A stretch of DNA of 64,000 nt from Armigeres subalbatus (GCF_024139115.2 NC_085140.1:314281259-314345258); one strand, 5' to 3'. Positions 9,996 through 22,355 are shown, numbered from the stretch's first letter. The notes: generated by a model not told the origin, from the sequence alone. Numbers and translations are program-made.

Positions 9996-12900
9996 CTCCC
10001 CTTTATCAATAAATAGGGAGAATGACCTCTTGGACGTCACCCATTGATTCGCTGGAATTTAAACTAACCGAGAAGTTGGGAGACTACGTAAAATACCGTT
10101 GTTGAAAAACGAGTTGTTTATTAAGAGATGCAGGGGAAAAAAATTTAAAAAAAAGTTGATTGTGTGTCCGGATCTTGCTCTGCTCGCTCAAAAATTAAAG
10201 ATCACCTGTCGAGTGAACTAAGATATTGCCCATAATGCATTTCATCTAGCCCTTCCATGGAAACTACGAAACACGAGCTTTCACACGCAAACCCTAATCG
10301 ATCCGCGTTTAATCACAAAGCAGAAGAGTTATCGGCAACCTTTTGAGTAATTAGCCAAAATCCATTCGACCCTCACAGACCACCTTCAGTCTGCCAAACC
10401 GCCATCTTCGGTCAGGTCGACTTTCGAGCTGAGTGGCTTTCCTAATTTTTATAGCGAATCCAGGGAAAGAGGCTGAGAAAAGGCAACAATCAGACCCATA
10501 AACCCTCCTCGATGTCACATATCCACCGGAGGAGTCCCACATCCAACTTGGCTCCGCTTCGGATGGATCCGAGGGTGAGAAAATTCAATTTAATGGACCA
10601 TTCCCAGTTGGTGCCTCTCAAATAATTAAGTGAAACAATAAAATCGACAAAAGGGTTTTGGGATACTTGGCGCGGCGCAGCCTCAGTAAAGTAACGATTT
10701 AATTATCCTTACGTTTGTTCTTCCAGTCAGGGGGCTGAAGACGATGAGGATCGATAAAACTTTCGGACATAAATTTCAATCGACCCAACCTGTGTGTGCC
10801 GCCATTTTCTTTGTTTTGTTCTGCGACAACGGCCATCAACAACTGCCCCATGCTGTTCCCACACCGAGCGGGCGCTGCTGCGGAGACCTTGCGTAAGAAA
10901 CCGCGCTGGGGCCCTACCTTGGCTGTCGCACTCGGAGGGGAAACATTTCGCATTAGTTTTATGTTTATGTGCCAATGCTTTTGATGAGTTGCGCAAAACT
11001 GCCGAAGGGAAACCTTCGCCGTCGTCGCTGTTCGAGAAAAAGGCTCCACCGCACACCGTCGTCATCATCATCATCAATATGGGAAAATCGAAAATAATTA
11101 ACACCCAAAAATCCGGTAAGCTACGGACGCACGCGCACGGCACAACCTCGTACAATCGATGGATGGTAACGGCACAGATAATGAGACACTGCACCGACGT
11201 TGCATGAAATAAGTCACTAGGTGTCAAAATCAGAGAACACTGATTTCTTTAGCATTCATCGCTTTGGTGGATTTGGACTAATCTTGGGAAATCTCCAAAA
11301 ATTTGTAGACTCAACATATCGGCAATTCTCCAGAACTTTCAGTTAAACAACATTTTGGAACTTCATTAAATCTTCATTAAATTACGATACAATTTTCATT
11401 TTTTTTAGAAATATATTTAGAGTTTCCTCGTCTGTTTATCTGTGCTAGTGGTTCGGTACGGTGCGCGGTTGTATGGATTACTTAATTGGACAAACAAGCG
11501 AAAAATTAAGTTGCGCATCGGGGAACGGTGGCGCAGGCAGGTGCCGGGCTCGGAAGAAATGCTAGACGGGGGCTTTACGTTGATCGCAGATAATCGACCG
11601 GGGGGAGATAAACGAAAGTGATATCAGTTCAAATTCGGTGGGAAAGATGGCGGTAAGCCGGTGGGGCAGGTTGGGGAAATTAATTTTCATGGTTTTGGGC
11701 TTGCCGATGGTGCCAGGCCAGCCAGAGGCTGTTCCGCTGGATGTGAGTGTAATGCAATAATCGCGCGCGGAGTTGCCCAAACACGCAGTTTTAGGGGTTT
11801 GATTTGATGGGACGCCGAAGGTTTACAGCAAGGTTTTTTTTTCGATTACTTTCGATTATTACGAAATGAAAATCACAATTGGGAAATTTAACTTTGGGGA
11901 GGTATAAAAATTTAGGGTCTGCAGTTTTGAAATACATTTTTCTAATTATTTTCTCGTAGTAGAGTTCAATCAATAAATTTGGTCAAATAAAACAATTTGA
12001 TCTGCTGTATTATGAAACATAACTTATATTTATATAACACAAATATGCCCGAAAATTATCATGCGGTAAAGAAGTTGAATAATGGAAAAAAATAAAAACC
12101 GTCACCACAGTCATCCCGGAAGATTATTCAAAAATATGTTTCCTTGAGAATTCTCGTGCAACAGACATGACAACCTTATTCATCGCCTCTAAATAGACCG
12201 ACCAAAACCACCTGCCGTTGAGTTCCTCCGCCCATATCCAACGCCAATCAATTATCGGTTCCGTACCCAACGCAGCACGCAAAGGAAGTTTCATCTACCT
12301 ATCAATTCCCCACAACAACCTCCCAGTCCGGACCCCACTTGGACCTCGCATCTCGCACACCGGCGGCTGGCGGAATACCAATCATTCATGTTTCCTCCCG
12401 ATGATAGAGAGCCTTCGCTGCTGCCGCTCCCGCTGCTGCACCGCTCCAAGCTACGGATGCTACACCGTTGCGCGATGGTTGTTTGTACCACCGCACTGCT
12501 CCACCACCGGCATTCCCACAACCAACAACCGGCTCATAGACTTGGCGACTCTGCGTTTCCACTGCCGCTGGCAGCGATCACTGCCACCACCACCACCCAC
12601 CGAACCAACGGTGGTGATCAACGACCAAGACGACAACGGCGACGCCACCTTCTGCGTTGTGGATTGGAGGCTATCGGAGGAGTCACTCGGTGAAGAAATA
12701 ATGACACCCAGCATCCAGTTCCCTTTCTTCTTGAGGGGTTTGTTCGATCGTTCGTTCGTTCGTTCGTACGGTCAGTCAGTTCCAGGAAACGACGAGGAGA
12801 CCCGCGTTCACACGAATCTCCGCGTGCAGTAGTGGTCACCGACAGGCACAAATTCTGATGACACACACAGGTTGACGGTGGTTGCCGGACCAACAACCAT

Positions 12901-14390
12901 CAGACCATTAGCAACGGGCGATTGTTGATTTTAATACGCCAGAAGATTTAAATCTCAGTTCGTTGTTTACTATTCTTTCAAAGCATCTAGAAGGAATATA
13001 TTATTCGCGAAAAAATCTTCTTCTGTTGGACATATAACTAACAGATTACAATTTTGTAAATGACTGTCAGATGCTCAAACAGGTAAAAAACAAACCTAAG
13101 AACGATTCACCGCCATCACAAGTGACTTAATTTAGTTTCATTTTCGACGATATGAACAGCTACCATAATCCAAACTCCGATTAGATGTTTGTCTCCTGGC
13201 AGTCTCCGTTGTTGTGTGATGATCGTGCGATGATCTCTGCCGATGGGCAATGGACTAGTTCTTTGCCGAGCTCGCTCGCTCGCTCGCCACATGGGGTACA
13301 CCAATGCCATGGGAACTTTGCGGTTCCACGACTGTTGGAAAGGATGGAAGACATCAGGCGAACGCATTCGAAATTAGTATATCGTGAATTAATTAGTCTT
13401 CGACAGGGCAGAAATCCGCGCACACGGTCGGTCGGTTGGTTACCTGCTTGCCGTTGCATTGAATTCATCTGGGTTGGAGGAAACGTGCGGTCGTCGTGCG
13501 TTTGGTTTATCGAATTCCGATGTCGTTGGGCTGATAAGAGAAGGACTGATAGTCAAAAGATGCGCTCCGTTTCCGCTTCATTAGTCGGAGATCTATCTTT
13601 GAGTTGGGAAATCGAAGGTGACTATGAAGTATTGTACGTATGATTTTTTTTATATTGAATGGTTTATATTACGGACTGATTGTTAAAATAAAGCAAATGT
13701 CTTCTGTTTGAAATAATATTTTCATCATTACTATAACGATGTTGAATGATTCCAATCACAGCAATAACTAACAAATATATGTGGAGTGCCATTGAAAATC
13801 CAAAACCATTCGGTTTTAGCAATCATGAAAATTTCAAACGTGTCTTATGGGGTCTGTACTGTTATGTCATTAAATCCTTACGCAAACCGAACAAAAAATA
13901 CAAACGATTCAGGCAAATCGAACGTTAAAAAACTACAAATATGTGAATAAGAGGTGAGAATGTTCGTCAAAATGGTGATGCAAAAATAAGAGAAAATGTT
14001 TCAAAATGAAAACCCCTCATAAGATTTAAACAAATAAAGTGATTGAAGAGCAATAAAAATTATTCCAATTTTCAAAACATTTGATTTCTAACATAATTGA
14101 GGTCAGAGATTTCTAATGTAATTAAGGTAATAGACTACTTAATGAAATTCACCATTCTCGCTGTGTGTGAATCGATCAAGGATTGGTTTCAAATATTTTA
14201 GAAATCTGAATTGTTGATGCCAAGACTTTTGGTATTTTTTTTTATTTTTTCTATAGCAAACACATTTTTAAAAGCATCGGAAATGCATGACTGTACTTTT
14301 TTATCCACCCCCATCGATGCGCTTCGAAGAGTGGACGATGGGCTTATGATTTCCACACTTTAAGTCTACGGGTATGAATCTAGCTCATAC
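9996..14390. other. Mostly single-copy-like DNA with GC-rich islands, no assignable gene
   Basis: GC-richer islands at about 10,340-11,220, 11,450-11,780, 12,180-12,940 and 13,100-13,640 alternate with AT-rich DNA. Frames of 100-200 codons exist in them (10,727-11,227 minus; 12,218-12,832 plus, which opens on TTG and is serine/proline-rich). They overlap equally long frames on the other strand and resemble no family I recognise. A (GTTC)n stretch lies near 12,750. The islands may be conserved non-coding or untranslated exon sequence. Confidence 0.4.
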
Positions 14391-14530
14391 ACGCAAAAAA
14401 AGCATTCATGAATTCGTGAACTAACGAGTTCACGGTGTATTTTTTCGGGGACAACAGTCACGGATTCGGGAACGTTCTGAAAAACGTGACTGGTGTTCCC
14501 GAATCCATGAACTAAATCACGATGTTTTTT
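14391..14530 (+). mobile_element. CACGCAAAAAAAGC MITE, right end interrupted
   Basis: The left end and interior match the intact copy at 43,507-43,708: CACGCAAAAAAAGCATTCAT, GTGAACTAACGAGTTCACGG, TCCCGAATCCATGAA. Similarity stops at about 14,530, where the foldback at 14,533 starts. The sequence after that foldback (GAATTCGG) could be its displaced right end. Confidence 0.75.
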
Positions 14531-14532
14531 TA

Positions 14533-15297
14533 ATTAATTGAAATTGATTGGCTTTTTTCGGTGACGATGAAATCAAAAAGCATTTTTCACGTTCCGCGTT
14601 TCGGCCTACTATTCTTCAGCCATCTTCTTCTTCTTCTTCATTGGCATTACATCCCCCACTGGGACAGAGCTGCCTCGCAGCTTAGTGTTCATTAAGCACT
14701 TCCACAGTTATTAACTGCGAGGTTTCTAAGCCAAGTTACCATTTTTGCATTCGTATATCATGAGGCTAACACGATGATACTTTTATGCCCAGGGAAGTCG
14801 AGACAATTTCCAATCCAAAAATTGCCTAGACCGGCACCGGGAATCGAACCCAGCCACCCTCAGCATGGTCTTGCTTTGTAGCCGCGCGTCTTACCGCACG
14901 GCTAAGGAGGGCCATCATCAGGCGTAATTCGCTAATGCGATCATTTCCCTTTCTAAACTTAGTATGACCCAAGATGAATACACAGCTAGGTGTTGCAGTC
15001 TGCCCAATTTATGGACGAGAAGAAGGCGGGGGTGAAAAATTCATTGTCGGTGCAAAACATAAACAAACCGGCTGGCTCTCCCATACTAAAATCCAAGATG
15101 GCTGAATCGTGAATTTGGCAGATTGGAACACCTAGTGGTGTATTCATCTTGGTATGACCGAGGAAGGGAAATGGAAATGGTCGCATTAGCGAATTACGCC
15201 TGATGATGGCTGAAGAATAGTAGGCCGAAACGCGTAACGTGAAAAATGCTTTTTTGATTTCATCGTCACCGAAAAAAGCCAATCAATTTCAATTAAT
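14533..15297. mobile_element. Foldback element disrupted by a SINE
   Basis: The outer arm ATTAATTGAAATTGATTGGC with its continuation through TTTCGGCCTACTATTCTTCA is repeated inverted at 15,160-15,297. Inner arms (GATGAATACACAGCTAGGTG and its inverted partner near 15,113-15,150) extend the pairing. The left arm is split by the SINE at 14,623-14,913; without it the element is about 475 bp. The minus frame of 98 codons at 14,986-15,282 lies within the arms and is not considered coding. Confidence 0.9.
14623..14913 (-). mobile_element. Feilai-like SINE, full length
   Basis: Read on the minus strand, it begins GGCCCTCCTTAGCCGTGCGG, carries the B box GGTTCGATTCC, then a tRNA-unrelated body, and ends in a GAAGAAG tail. 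It is inserted in the left arm of a foldback. The intact right arm supplies the pre-insertion sequence, and comparison gives a target duplication of at most 6 bp (GCCATC). RNA polymerase III promoter boxes are present. Confidence 0.95.
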
Positions 15298-15578
15298 GAA
15301 TTCGGCTAAGATTCTTGTTTACTTATCATTTAATATTCCGAAAAAAATGCCTAACAGTTCACCTAATTCATGTCAAACCCTTAAAAATATGTTCAAACAT
15401 TTCCAGAATTGTTAATTTTTTCTAACAATAATTGCAAAATTTCCATTTTTTAAAAGTTACGGAACATACGAAGGTCGTCTACTAAGTGATTTGTTTTTCA
15501 ATATCATCATCATCATCATTATGATTTTATTCGAATTTGCAGAGTTCCACCACTGAGCATTTAAAAAATAAAAATTAT
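15298..15578. other. AT-rich spacer
   Basis: Short AT-rich stretch with a small (ATC)n run near 15,510. Nothing else seen. Confidence 0.5.
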
Positions 15579-16623
15579 GTAGGGTATCTGTTCCCATATT
15601 AATAACAGCCCGTATATTAATCTCAACCGTCGATAAACCAAATAAAAAATCAATTTAATTACAATTTCTCACATCGTATGTACACAATAATGAATGGAAC
15701 ACATTCCTGAATGTTTGGAATATTATTCAAGATTTTGTTTATGTAATGTTCTAATTCACAAGAATCAAATTATTAAAAGATAAAATTATAAAGCACTTTT
15801 TTTTCATTTTCCTACCTCTGAATTGATGGTTTGATGTACTGCTTGATTGCTACTAGCAGATTCATCTGTTTTCACGCCATTGTTTTCCACTCAATTTCAA
15901 GCTAACACAAATGTATTCTTTCAAAATTCACTTCACAACATATAAAGCACATCACATTTTCACTATAAATATAATTATACTTGAAAAACCAACGCGATTT
16001 CCTACAGTTTGATATAGGTTTATTTCGAACAACGTCTAAATTATCCTTGTCCGTATTCCAAACTGTTTACATGGCTTGCAGTACTCTCAAGGGTTGCCGA
16101 CCTAGATTTTTATTTCAAAAATGCTTGAATGAACTATCACTGTTAAATTCAACTCTTATGTTTGTAAAATAAGGTATATCGAAAAAATTATCTATTACAA
16201 ACATAAAATTAAACTGATAAGTTGAAAAACTACAACAAAAACTGCAATTTTGTAATTATATTGCAACTCAAATGCAAAACATTGACGAATTCGGCATCAC
16301 TGCAATCATATCGTTACGTATACACACAAGTAATTGTGTGCGTATTTTATGTTGGAAACAGTATTATTGATATAGGTACAAGCATAGGATTAATTGTTTT
16401 TGAATGTTATTGATATAGGTGCATGGCGGTGATGATGTTTTTTAGCTAAATACTTCTAGAATGTGATAAAAATTTCATTTTTGAAGTTGCCAAATTGTTC
16501 TCAATTAAAAATTACCTGAGCTGAGCATAATTATTCTCATGTTTCTTAATTATTGGGTGAGAAATCACTACATTTCATATGCGCATTGCCTTATTGTTAT
16601 TGATATAGGAACAAATACCCTAC
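15579..16623. mobile_element. 1.05-kb TIR element, GTAGGGTAT ends
   Basis: The left end GTAGGGTATCTGTTCCCATA continues into TTAATAAC. It pairs with the right end GTTATTGATATAGGAACAAA followed by TACCCTAC. Two further copies of TTATTGATATAGGT lie inside at about 16,365 and 16,405. The interior is AT-rich with only short frames, so it looks non-autonomous. No clear target duplication (possibly TTA-like). Confidence 0.75.
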
Positions 16624-17179
16624 TTAAAATATTACGAATTTTCTTTATTTTGGCATCTTACCAAAACGTGCCTCTTCTGTGCCTTGACCTTATTTACCTG
16701 CAAAAAAAGAGAAAAGAATCATTTAGTGAAAATTGGTAGAAGATTGTTTACAATTTCATCGATAAAAACGCAGTATTTTGTATTTTGAAAAGGCGTGTAC
16801 TCCATTGTAAGGCCCAGGAATGCAGTAAACAATCCAACGCATTGTATTATGCGCAAAACTGTTCCCGCTAGGTTTCACATTTTCCACATAAACATACAGA
16901 CATTACTTAAGTTCACTGATCAAAATCGATTACTATATCAGCAATTCCATGTGAAAATGATATACGGTTTTTCAAATTTGGTTAACATTTAGTAAAATTG
17001 TTTCGTTTCTCGCCATTACCCATTTAGAAATCAATTCTAGAGATACTGGACCGAGTTGAAATCTATTTTCATGAAATGGTGAGCAACCATACATCTCCTT
17101 TCATGTGTGATGAACATGTTTATTGTGGATAGTTTTTGTATTGCGAACCTTTTTTTTTATAAATTATCTTAGAAACGAC
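16624..17179. other. AT-rich DNA, nothing recognised
   Basis: No gene, tandem array or TIR pair seen. Confidence 0.5.
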
Positions 17180-17373
17180 TTAGGGGCCGTCCAGAAACCA
17201 CGTGGTCATATATGGGGGGAGGGGGGGTTTGCAAAATGACCACGATAAGCCACATGGGGGGAGGGGGGTGTTGCTCTCGAACCACGTGGTCTTTTTTATA
17301 CGAAAAGTTTTTGGTGAATAACAATAGCGGTGTAAAAAATACAAATCATTAAACGCAAAGCGCATCTTAGAAC

Positions 17374-17429
17374 CGATGCCCACGTAGCGTCTTTTCAACT
17401 CAGCGTTGAAAAGACGTAGGTGTGCATCG
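17374..17429. other. Extended hairpin
   Basis: GTCTTTTCAAC at 17,389-17,399 pairs perfectly with GTTGAAAAGAC at 17,405-17,415 across a 5-base loop. The stem continues imperfectly through CGATGC.CAC and GGTGTGCATCG. It may be a small foldback remnant. Confidence 0.75.
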
Positions 17430-17669
17430 AAAATAACCGGTAACGCAGCGTCGATCGCAACGTCGATGCGTATCTGCGTTATTTGACCATCTTAGCCTTA
17501 GCCCATTTCCATAAAAAAATAAACGAAAAAACAGGTTGCGATTCAGTCTCAATTTCCACAAAAAAAATTGGAAAGGAAAAATGGGAAAATATAAAGAAAA
17601 AATCCGCCGCGCCACCGCCGCAGATGGTTTTTGGCATCACGCCGCCGACACTTTTGCATTAGCGGACTG

Positions 17670-18895
17670 CAGCTACAATTTTGAAAAATGTTCATGTTTT
17701 TACAATAATCCAAGAAAAAACTTCAAAAGAATTTCTTGTGGATATTCAGGAAAAATCCAGTAAAGAAATTGCCTGTAAAAACTTTGACTTTACTTCATAC
17801 AATCCTGATAAAGTGCTGGCATTCCGAATGATTTTTGAACAATTCTCTGTGAAAAATTTTGCTTGGAAATTTTGCTACAAATTGTTAATGAAAAAAAAAA
17901 ACAAAACAACTCCAGCGTGCATTCCGAAAAAATTTTCAACAATGATAAATTAGCACTTGTGAAAGCAAAAACTGCAATTGTGAAATAAGAATTTTTCATA
18001 AAGAAATCAAAATGTTCCACGAAAAAAGTTCAAAATTTTCATGAATAAATCAATATTAGCAATAAACAATTACAAAAATTTTCACAAAATAGATATTTTT
18101 TTCTACACATAATCTCTATATAATAAAAATGAGATTTCCTTCCTGACGATTTAACTCGCGAACGGGTTGACCGATTTGCAAGATTTTCCCCTAATCGATT
18201 CGTTTTGGGATCCGCAAGGTTTGTATATACAAAAAGTTAGTGAATTTAACGGGGAAATGTAAAAAGTCATTAAAGTACAATTTTTGGTCAGCTTTTGAGG
18301 AAAAGAAAACAAACGTACGGAAATTGACCTAGAGTGCGGTGCTGCAAATAGTTCATTGTGACATTTGCAACACCTAGGCAATGCTACATCAATAAAGAGC
18401 AATAAAAAATAAGAAAATAATAAAGAAAAGCAACCAAATTGATAAAATTTTCCATGAACTTCAAACGGGTTAATAAGGGAAAAATGCTTAATTTAATTGA
18501 TTTTTTATATTCTTTGATAGAAAATTTCCTTTTTTTTTCAATGCTCTTTATTGATTTTTTTTCGTGAAAAAGTTTTAATTTTTGGTAAAAAAATATTTAT
18601 TTTGTGGAAAATTTTGTAATTGTTTATTTCTAATATTGATTTAGGTATTTATGGAATGTTTGTATTTATTTCCGTGGAAAATTTTGATTTCTTTATGAAA
18701 ATTTCTTCTGGATTTAAATTGGATTGGATTGGATTTAAAAGTGTTAATTTATTTTTGTTTTGTGGAAAATTCTTAATTGTTTATGGAAATTTTGCATTAT
18801 TTGTAGAAAATTTGATATTTTTTTATTGCTAATTCCATGATTTTTTTATTGGAAATTTCCTAATTGTTATGGAAATTTTTTAAAATTTTTTAGGC
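17670..18895. repeat. AT-rich inverted arms
   Basis: Left arm 17,670-18,098 and right arm about 18,590-18,895 are reverse complements. Shared blocks on the right arm include ATTTTGTGGAAAATTTTGTA, ATTGTTTATT.CTAATATTGA and AAAATTTTGATTTCTTTATG. A third, unpaired copy lies at 33,830-33,975. The loop holds 18,113-18,180. Confidence 0.75.
18113..18180 (+). mobile_element. Helitron-like 5' terminus fragment
   Basis: TCTCTATATAATAAAAATGA followed by ACTCGCGAACGGGTTGACCG and ATTTGCA resembles, from memory, the start of many insect Helitrons (TC plus TATATAAAAATG, then a GAACGGxTGxACCGATTT box). No 3' CTRR hairpin was located, so this is only a fragment or a look-alike. Confidence 0.4.
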
Positions 18896-18904
18896 TGAGT
18901 TTTC

Positions 18905-18950
18905 ATTTCAGTCGATATCGTATCTTAGAACATCGACTCATGGAAGGTCT
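18905..18950 (-). mobile_element. Fragment of the CAGTCAAACC MITE family
   Basis: On the minus strand it reads CCTTCCATGAGTCGATGTTC and then ATATCGACT. This matches the internal segment of the copies at 20,707 and 57,481. Confidence 0.55.
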
Positions 18951-20049
18951 TGAAAGTAATAAATGAAATCGAATCGGCTCAATGGACCTGCTGGACCTGC
19001 TTAGCGATGCACGGATATATCGCTCAGGACTTGGTTAATCGGATCGTTTCAAAACTCCGTAATATCATGTCTTGGGACATTTTGTTTCTTGACATGATTT
19101 TTGATACTTTGGAGGATATGTACTTCAGAGCAGTTTGGCCTATGACACCCGAAAAAAGTACGACTTTTTAGTTCTTTCTATACTAGTGTTGGCAAGATGT
19201 ATAATTCAGGCAAAGGACTATTAAGGACATTGTGCTACGGTTCTGATTAGAATCATAGAATCTTGGCATAATGAAGAGAGTTTTGAGATTCTGAATGAAA
19301 CTTGTATGCCCTTAGAAAAACCTTCAGTTCAGTTCAGATGCTTCGCTGAGGTTAATATATCTTAAGAATTTCCAGTACCTCCAGAGCTACGGAATATCCC
19401 AAATACTCTTAGGAATCTATAGGGATATTCAGTGGTAAACTTCATAATTATTTAAAAAAAATCACCAATAAAGAAATTCAAAAAAAAATATATAGGGATA
19501 TTTTGGAATATTTCTAAACCATTACAAATTTTTCTCAAAATTTTTATAACATATTCGTGAGTCCACATTTTTTTGTTTCCTCCTGATGCATCGAAGGTGT
19601 GCGAGTTCTAGATATACTAATACCTGATACACATTACAATATGATAACATAATCAAAATTTTCGAATTCATGAAAATTTATAATTTCCATGCTGGGTTTA
19701 GTTTGATTTTGAATCAGTTAAAATTGTCCATCTTCAAAATTGATCGGATTAACCATATGTTTTAGTTATATAAGGTTTTTAAAAAAAAATTACTTGAAAA
19801 AGGGGAGGGGGGGTTCTGCCAAATGACCACGATAAGCCACATGGGGGAGGGGGGTTTAAAATCTTCAAAAATATGACCACGTGGTTTCTGGATGGCCCCT
19901 TATAAGACATCTTAAACTGTATAATTAATTAGATGAGTGTATCACTTCTGCGTGAAATTAAACGCTTTTTAAATGATGTTGAAATGCTAATATCATCTTC
20001 CAAACATAGACATACTTCCTTTCTTCTTCATACGGAAGCTTGGCAGAAG

Positions 20050-20960
20050 GAAATTCTTTTGGCCGAACAGGTAATTTGACCAAACAAGTCATTCAGCCGA
20101 ATAAGTCGTTCCGGCGGAATATGTCATTTGGCCAAATAGGTCATTTGACGTCTCATTACTTCTCAATCATCATTTCTCATTATCACTGCGAAGAAACACG
20201 TCTCTCTTCTTATTTCGCTTTTCCCACATTTCACATTGATAAGTTATAAGTGAGCAATGGGTAGTGAGAAATGAGAAGTGACACTTCTTACTTCTCACTG
20301 TGAAAAGTGAGTAGTGCAAAATGATAAGTGAGATGTCTTACTTCCACTTCGCACTTCTCACCTTTCACAGTGATAAGTGAGAAGTAAGTAGTGATCACTC
20401 GTCACTAATTATTTGTCACTTTCCACTTCTCACTGTGAAAAGTGAGAAATGGTTAGTGAGAAATGAGACACCTCTGTTCTCACTTCTCATTACTTATTGC
20501 TCACTTATCACTTCTCATTGTGAAACGTGGGAAAATCGAAGTAAGAAGGGAGACGCCTCTCTACCCAATCATTATTTCTATTTCTTTATTTCTCACTTTT
20601 GCAGTGAGAAGTGAGAAATGATGCTTGAGAAGCGAGAAGTAGACGTCAAATGGCCTATTTGGCCAAATAACATATTCGGCCGAATGACCTTTTTGACTAA
20701 ATAACATACAGTCAAACCTCCATGAGTCAATGTTCTATGACTCGATATCCACTCATGAAAGCAAATTATGTCATATTATAAAATATATTCTGGGCTACTG
20801 TGATGGTCCCTTCAAACAGCTTTGTCTAAATGACATATTCGGCCAAATAACCTGTTCGGCCAAATAACCTATTCAGTCAAATGACCTATTCGGTCAAATG
20901 AACTGTTCGGCCAAATGACCTGTTCGACCATATGACCTTTTCGACCAAATGACCTATTTC
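20050..20960. repeat. Composite inverted repeat: 17-bp arrays around a GTGAGAAG core
   Basis: Units reading GGCCGAA/GGCCAAATAGGTCATTTG fill 20,050-20,155, and inverted units TTCGGCCAAATGACCTG fill 20,645-20,960 at a clear 17-bp period. The core, 20,155-20,645, is made of GTGAGAAGTGAGAAATG and its complement CACTTCTCAC around GTGAAA spacers, so it also folds on itself. A MITE is inserted at 20,707. Confidence 0.85.
20707..20822 (+). mobile_element. CAGTCAAACC MITE, 3'-truncated
   Basis: It starts TACAGTCAAACCTCCATGAG and follows the 57,481 copy through ATGGTCCCTTCAAA, then returns to 17-bp repeat units. The right TIR is missing. Confidence 0.75.
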
Positions 20961-21250
20961 TACCGTCACCAAAATTGTCACGCCTAAGTTTGGAAGATAA
21001 TTTAAGCATTTCTATAGCATCTTTAATTTTATTTATGATATTTGAAATTGAAAAATCATTTAGTTGCAAATTTGCAAATACGAAAACAATTGCGCACAGT
21101 GCAAATCAAGAAATAGTAGTATTTGCAACTAGTTGCAAACGATGTTTTTTTCAACACGAGTTGTACGTTCATCTAACGAGGCTTGCCGAGTAAACGTACA
21201 ACTCGTGCTGAAACAATCATCTTTTTGCAACTTGTTGTACAAACTCCTTA

Positions 21251-21544
21251 GGGCCCTCCTTAGCCGTGCGGTAAGACGCGCGGCTACAAAGCAAGACCAT
21301 GCTGAGGGTGGCTGGGTTCGATTCCCGGTGCCGGTCTAGGCAATTTTCAGATTGGAAATTGTCTCGACTTTCCTGGGCATAAAAGTATCATCGTGCTAGC
21401 CTCATGATTTACGAATGCAAAAATGGTAACCTGGCTTAGAAACCTCGCAGTTAATAACTGTGGAAGTGCTTAATGAACACTAAGCTGCGAGGCGGCTCTG
21501 TCCCAGTGTGGGAATGTAATGCCAAGAAGAAGAAGAAGAAGAAG
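21251..21544 (+). mobile_element. Feilai-like SINE, full length with target duplication
   Basis: It begins GGGCCCTCCTTAGCCGTGCG, has the B box GGTTCGATTCC, the SINE body and a (GAA)n-type tail. GTACAAACT occurs at 21,237-21,245 and again at 21,544-21,552, consistent with a target-site duplication of at least 9 bp. This is the best-preserved copy in the window and could still be transcribed by RNA polymerase III. Confidence 0.95.
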
Positions 21545-21552
21545 TACAAACT

Positions 21553-22355
21553 ACTATCATGCAACCCATTTGAGTTGGATAATTTTATTCAACCACTCAT
21601 TTCAATGGTAAGGAAAAGTGGGACGTTTTATCACTCAAAAAAGATCTGTAAACAAGGTACACTGGATTTTGTTTCTACGCGATTTACATTTTCTCAATTT
21701 TCCACTCATCCTAGATGTTTAACGTATATCAATTATCGTGTGATTTTTCTTTGATTTATTCTGGATGTTTTGAAACATGTTGCGAAGAGTTTGGTGGCAA
21801 ATTGAAGTCACACGATCAAAAATACGAGCGAAAAAAAATCATGTAAAAACAAAATCCTGTGTATTATGATCAGGAATTGCAAAAAAAATCGTTGGGTGTC
21901 GTATGGTTTTTAAATATAGTAATCCAATATTCAATGTCTTGCCAATAGTTATGACTTCTGGGAAAACATTTTTTGTAGTACAACCATCGTTTTTCTGACT
22001 ACTTCTTCTATAATATATGATTAGAGCTAAAACCAGGACTTAAACCTTGTTTCGACGAGTTTTGAGCTCACGATGGCTGGTTCTCATAAAACCAACATCA
22101 CTAGCAGAAAGATGAAGACTTCCACTATATGATCGTCGTGGTATTTTGGCTAAACAAAATAAATTAAGACCAGAATCAAGGGGAGAAAGATCCACCTTTG
22201 GCTTACAAGCCGTAATCACGGTTTACGTGAGACTTTATCTCTAAATTGGTCGCAGTAGTAACGGTACAAAAAACTAATCTAATTATTTTCTAAAAACAAA
22301 AACGATTCTACAAATTAATATCAGAGATCGCACACCGGTTTCACATGGAATTGCT
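21553..22355. other. Unassigned AT-rich DNA
   Basis: No gene or structured repeat recognised. Confidence 0.5.

Larger units (their letters stand above)
17183..19899. mobile_element. PIF/Harbinger-like non-autonomous element, 2.7 kb
   Basis: The ends GGGGCCGTCCAGAAACCACG (left) and the inverted GGGGCCATCCAGAAACCACG (right) match over about 30 bp with one mismatch. Each is flanked by TTA, the 3-bp target typical of PIF/Harbinger. Inside each end lie G-runs around TGACCACGATAAGCCACAT; these subterminal blocks are in the same orientation at both ends. No transposase frame is visible. The interior holds AT-rich inverted arms and a Helitron-like start. Confidence 0.8.

Noticed and set aside
10727..11227. 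166-codon minus frame overlapping a 137-codon plus frame
   Set aside because: Both strands open in GC-rich DNA, a (Met)4 run from ATG/CAT triplets, and no recognisable domain or splice context.
12218..12832. Longest plus-strand open frame (204 codons)
   Set aside because: Opens on TTG, is rich in Ser/Pro/Cys from GC-rich repeats, overlaps several frames on the other strand and resembles no family; kept only as part of an unassigned region.
21251..21330. tRNA gene
   Set aside because: The A and B boxes belong to the head of a full-length SINE with tail and target duplication; no intact tRNA cloverleaf was established.
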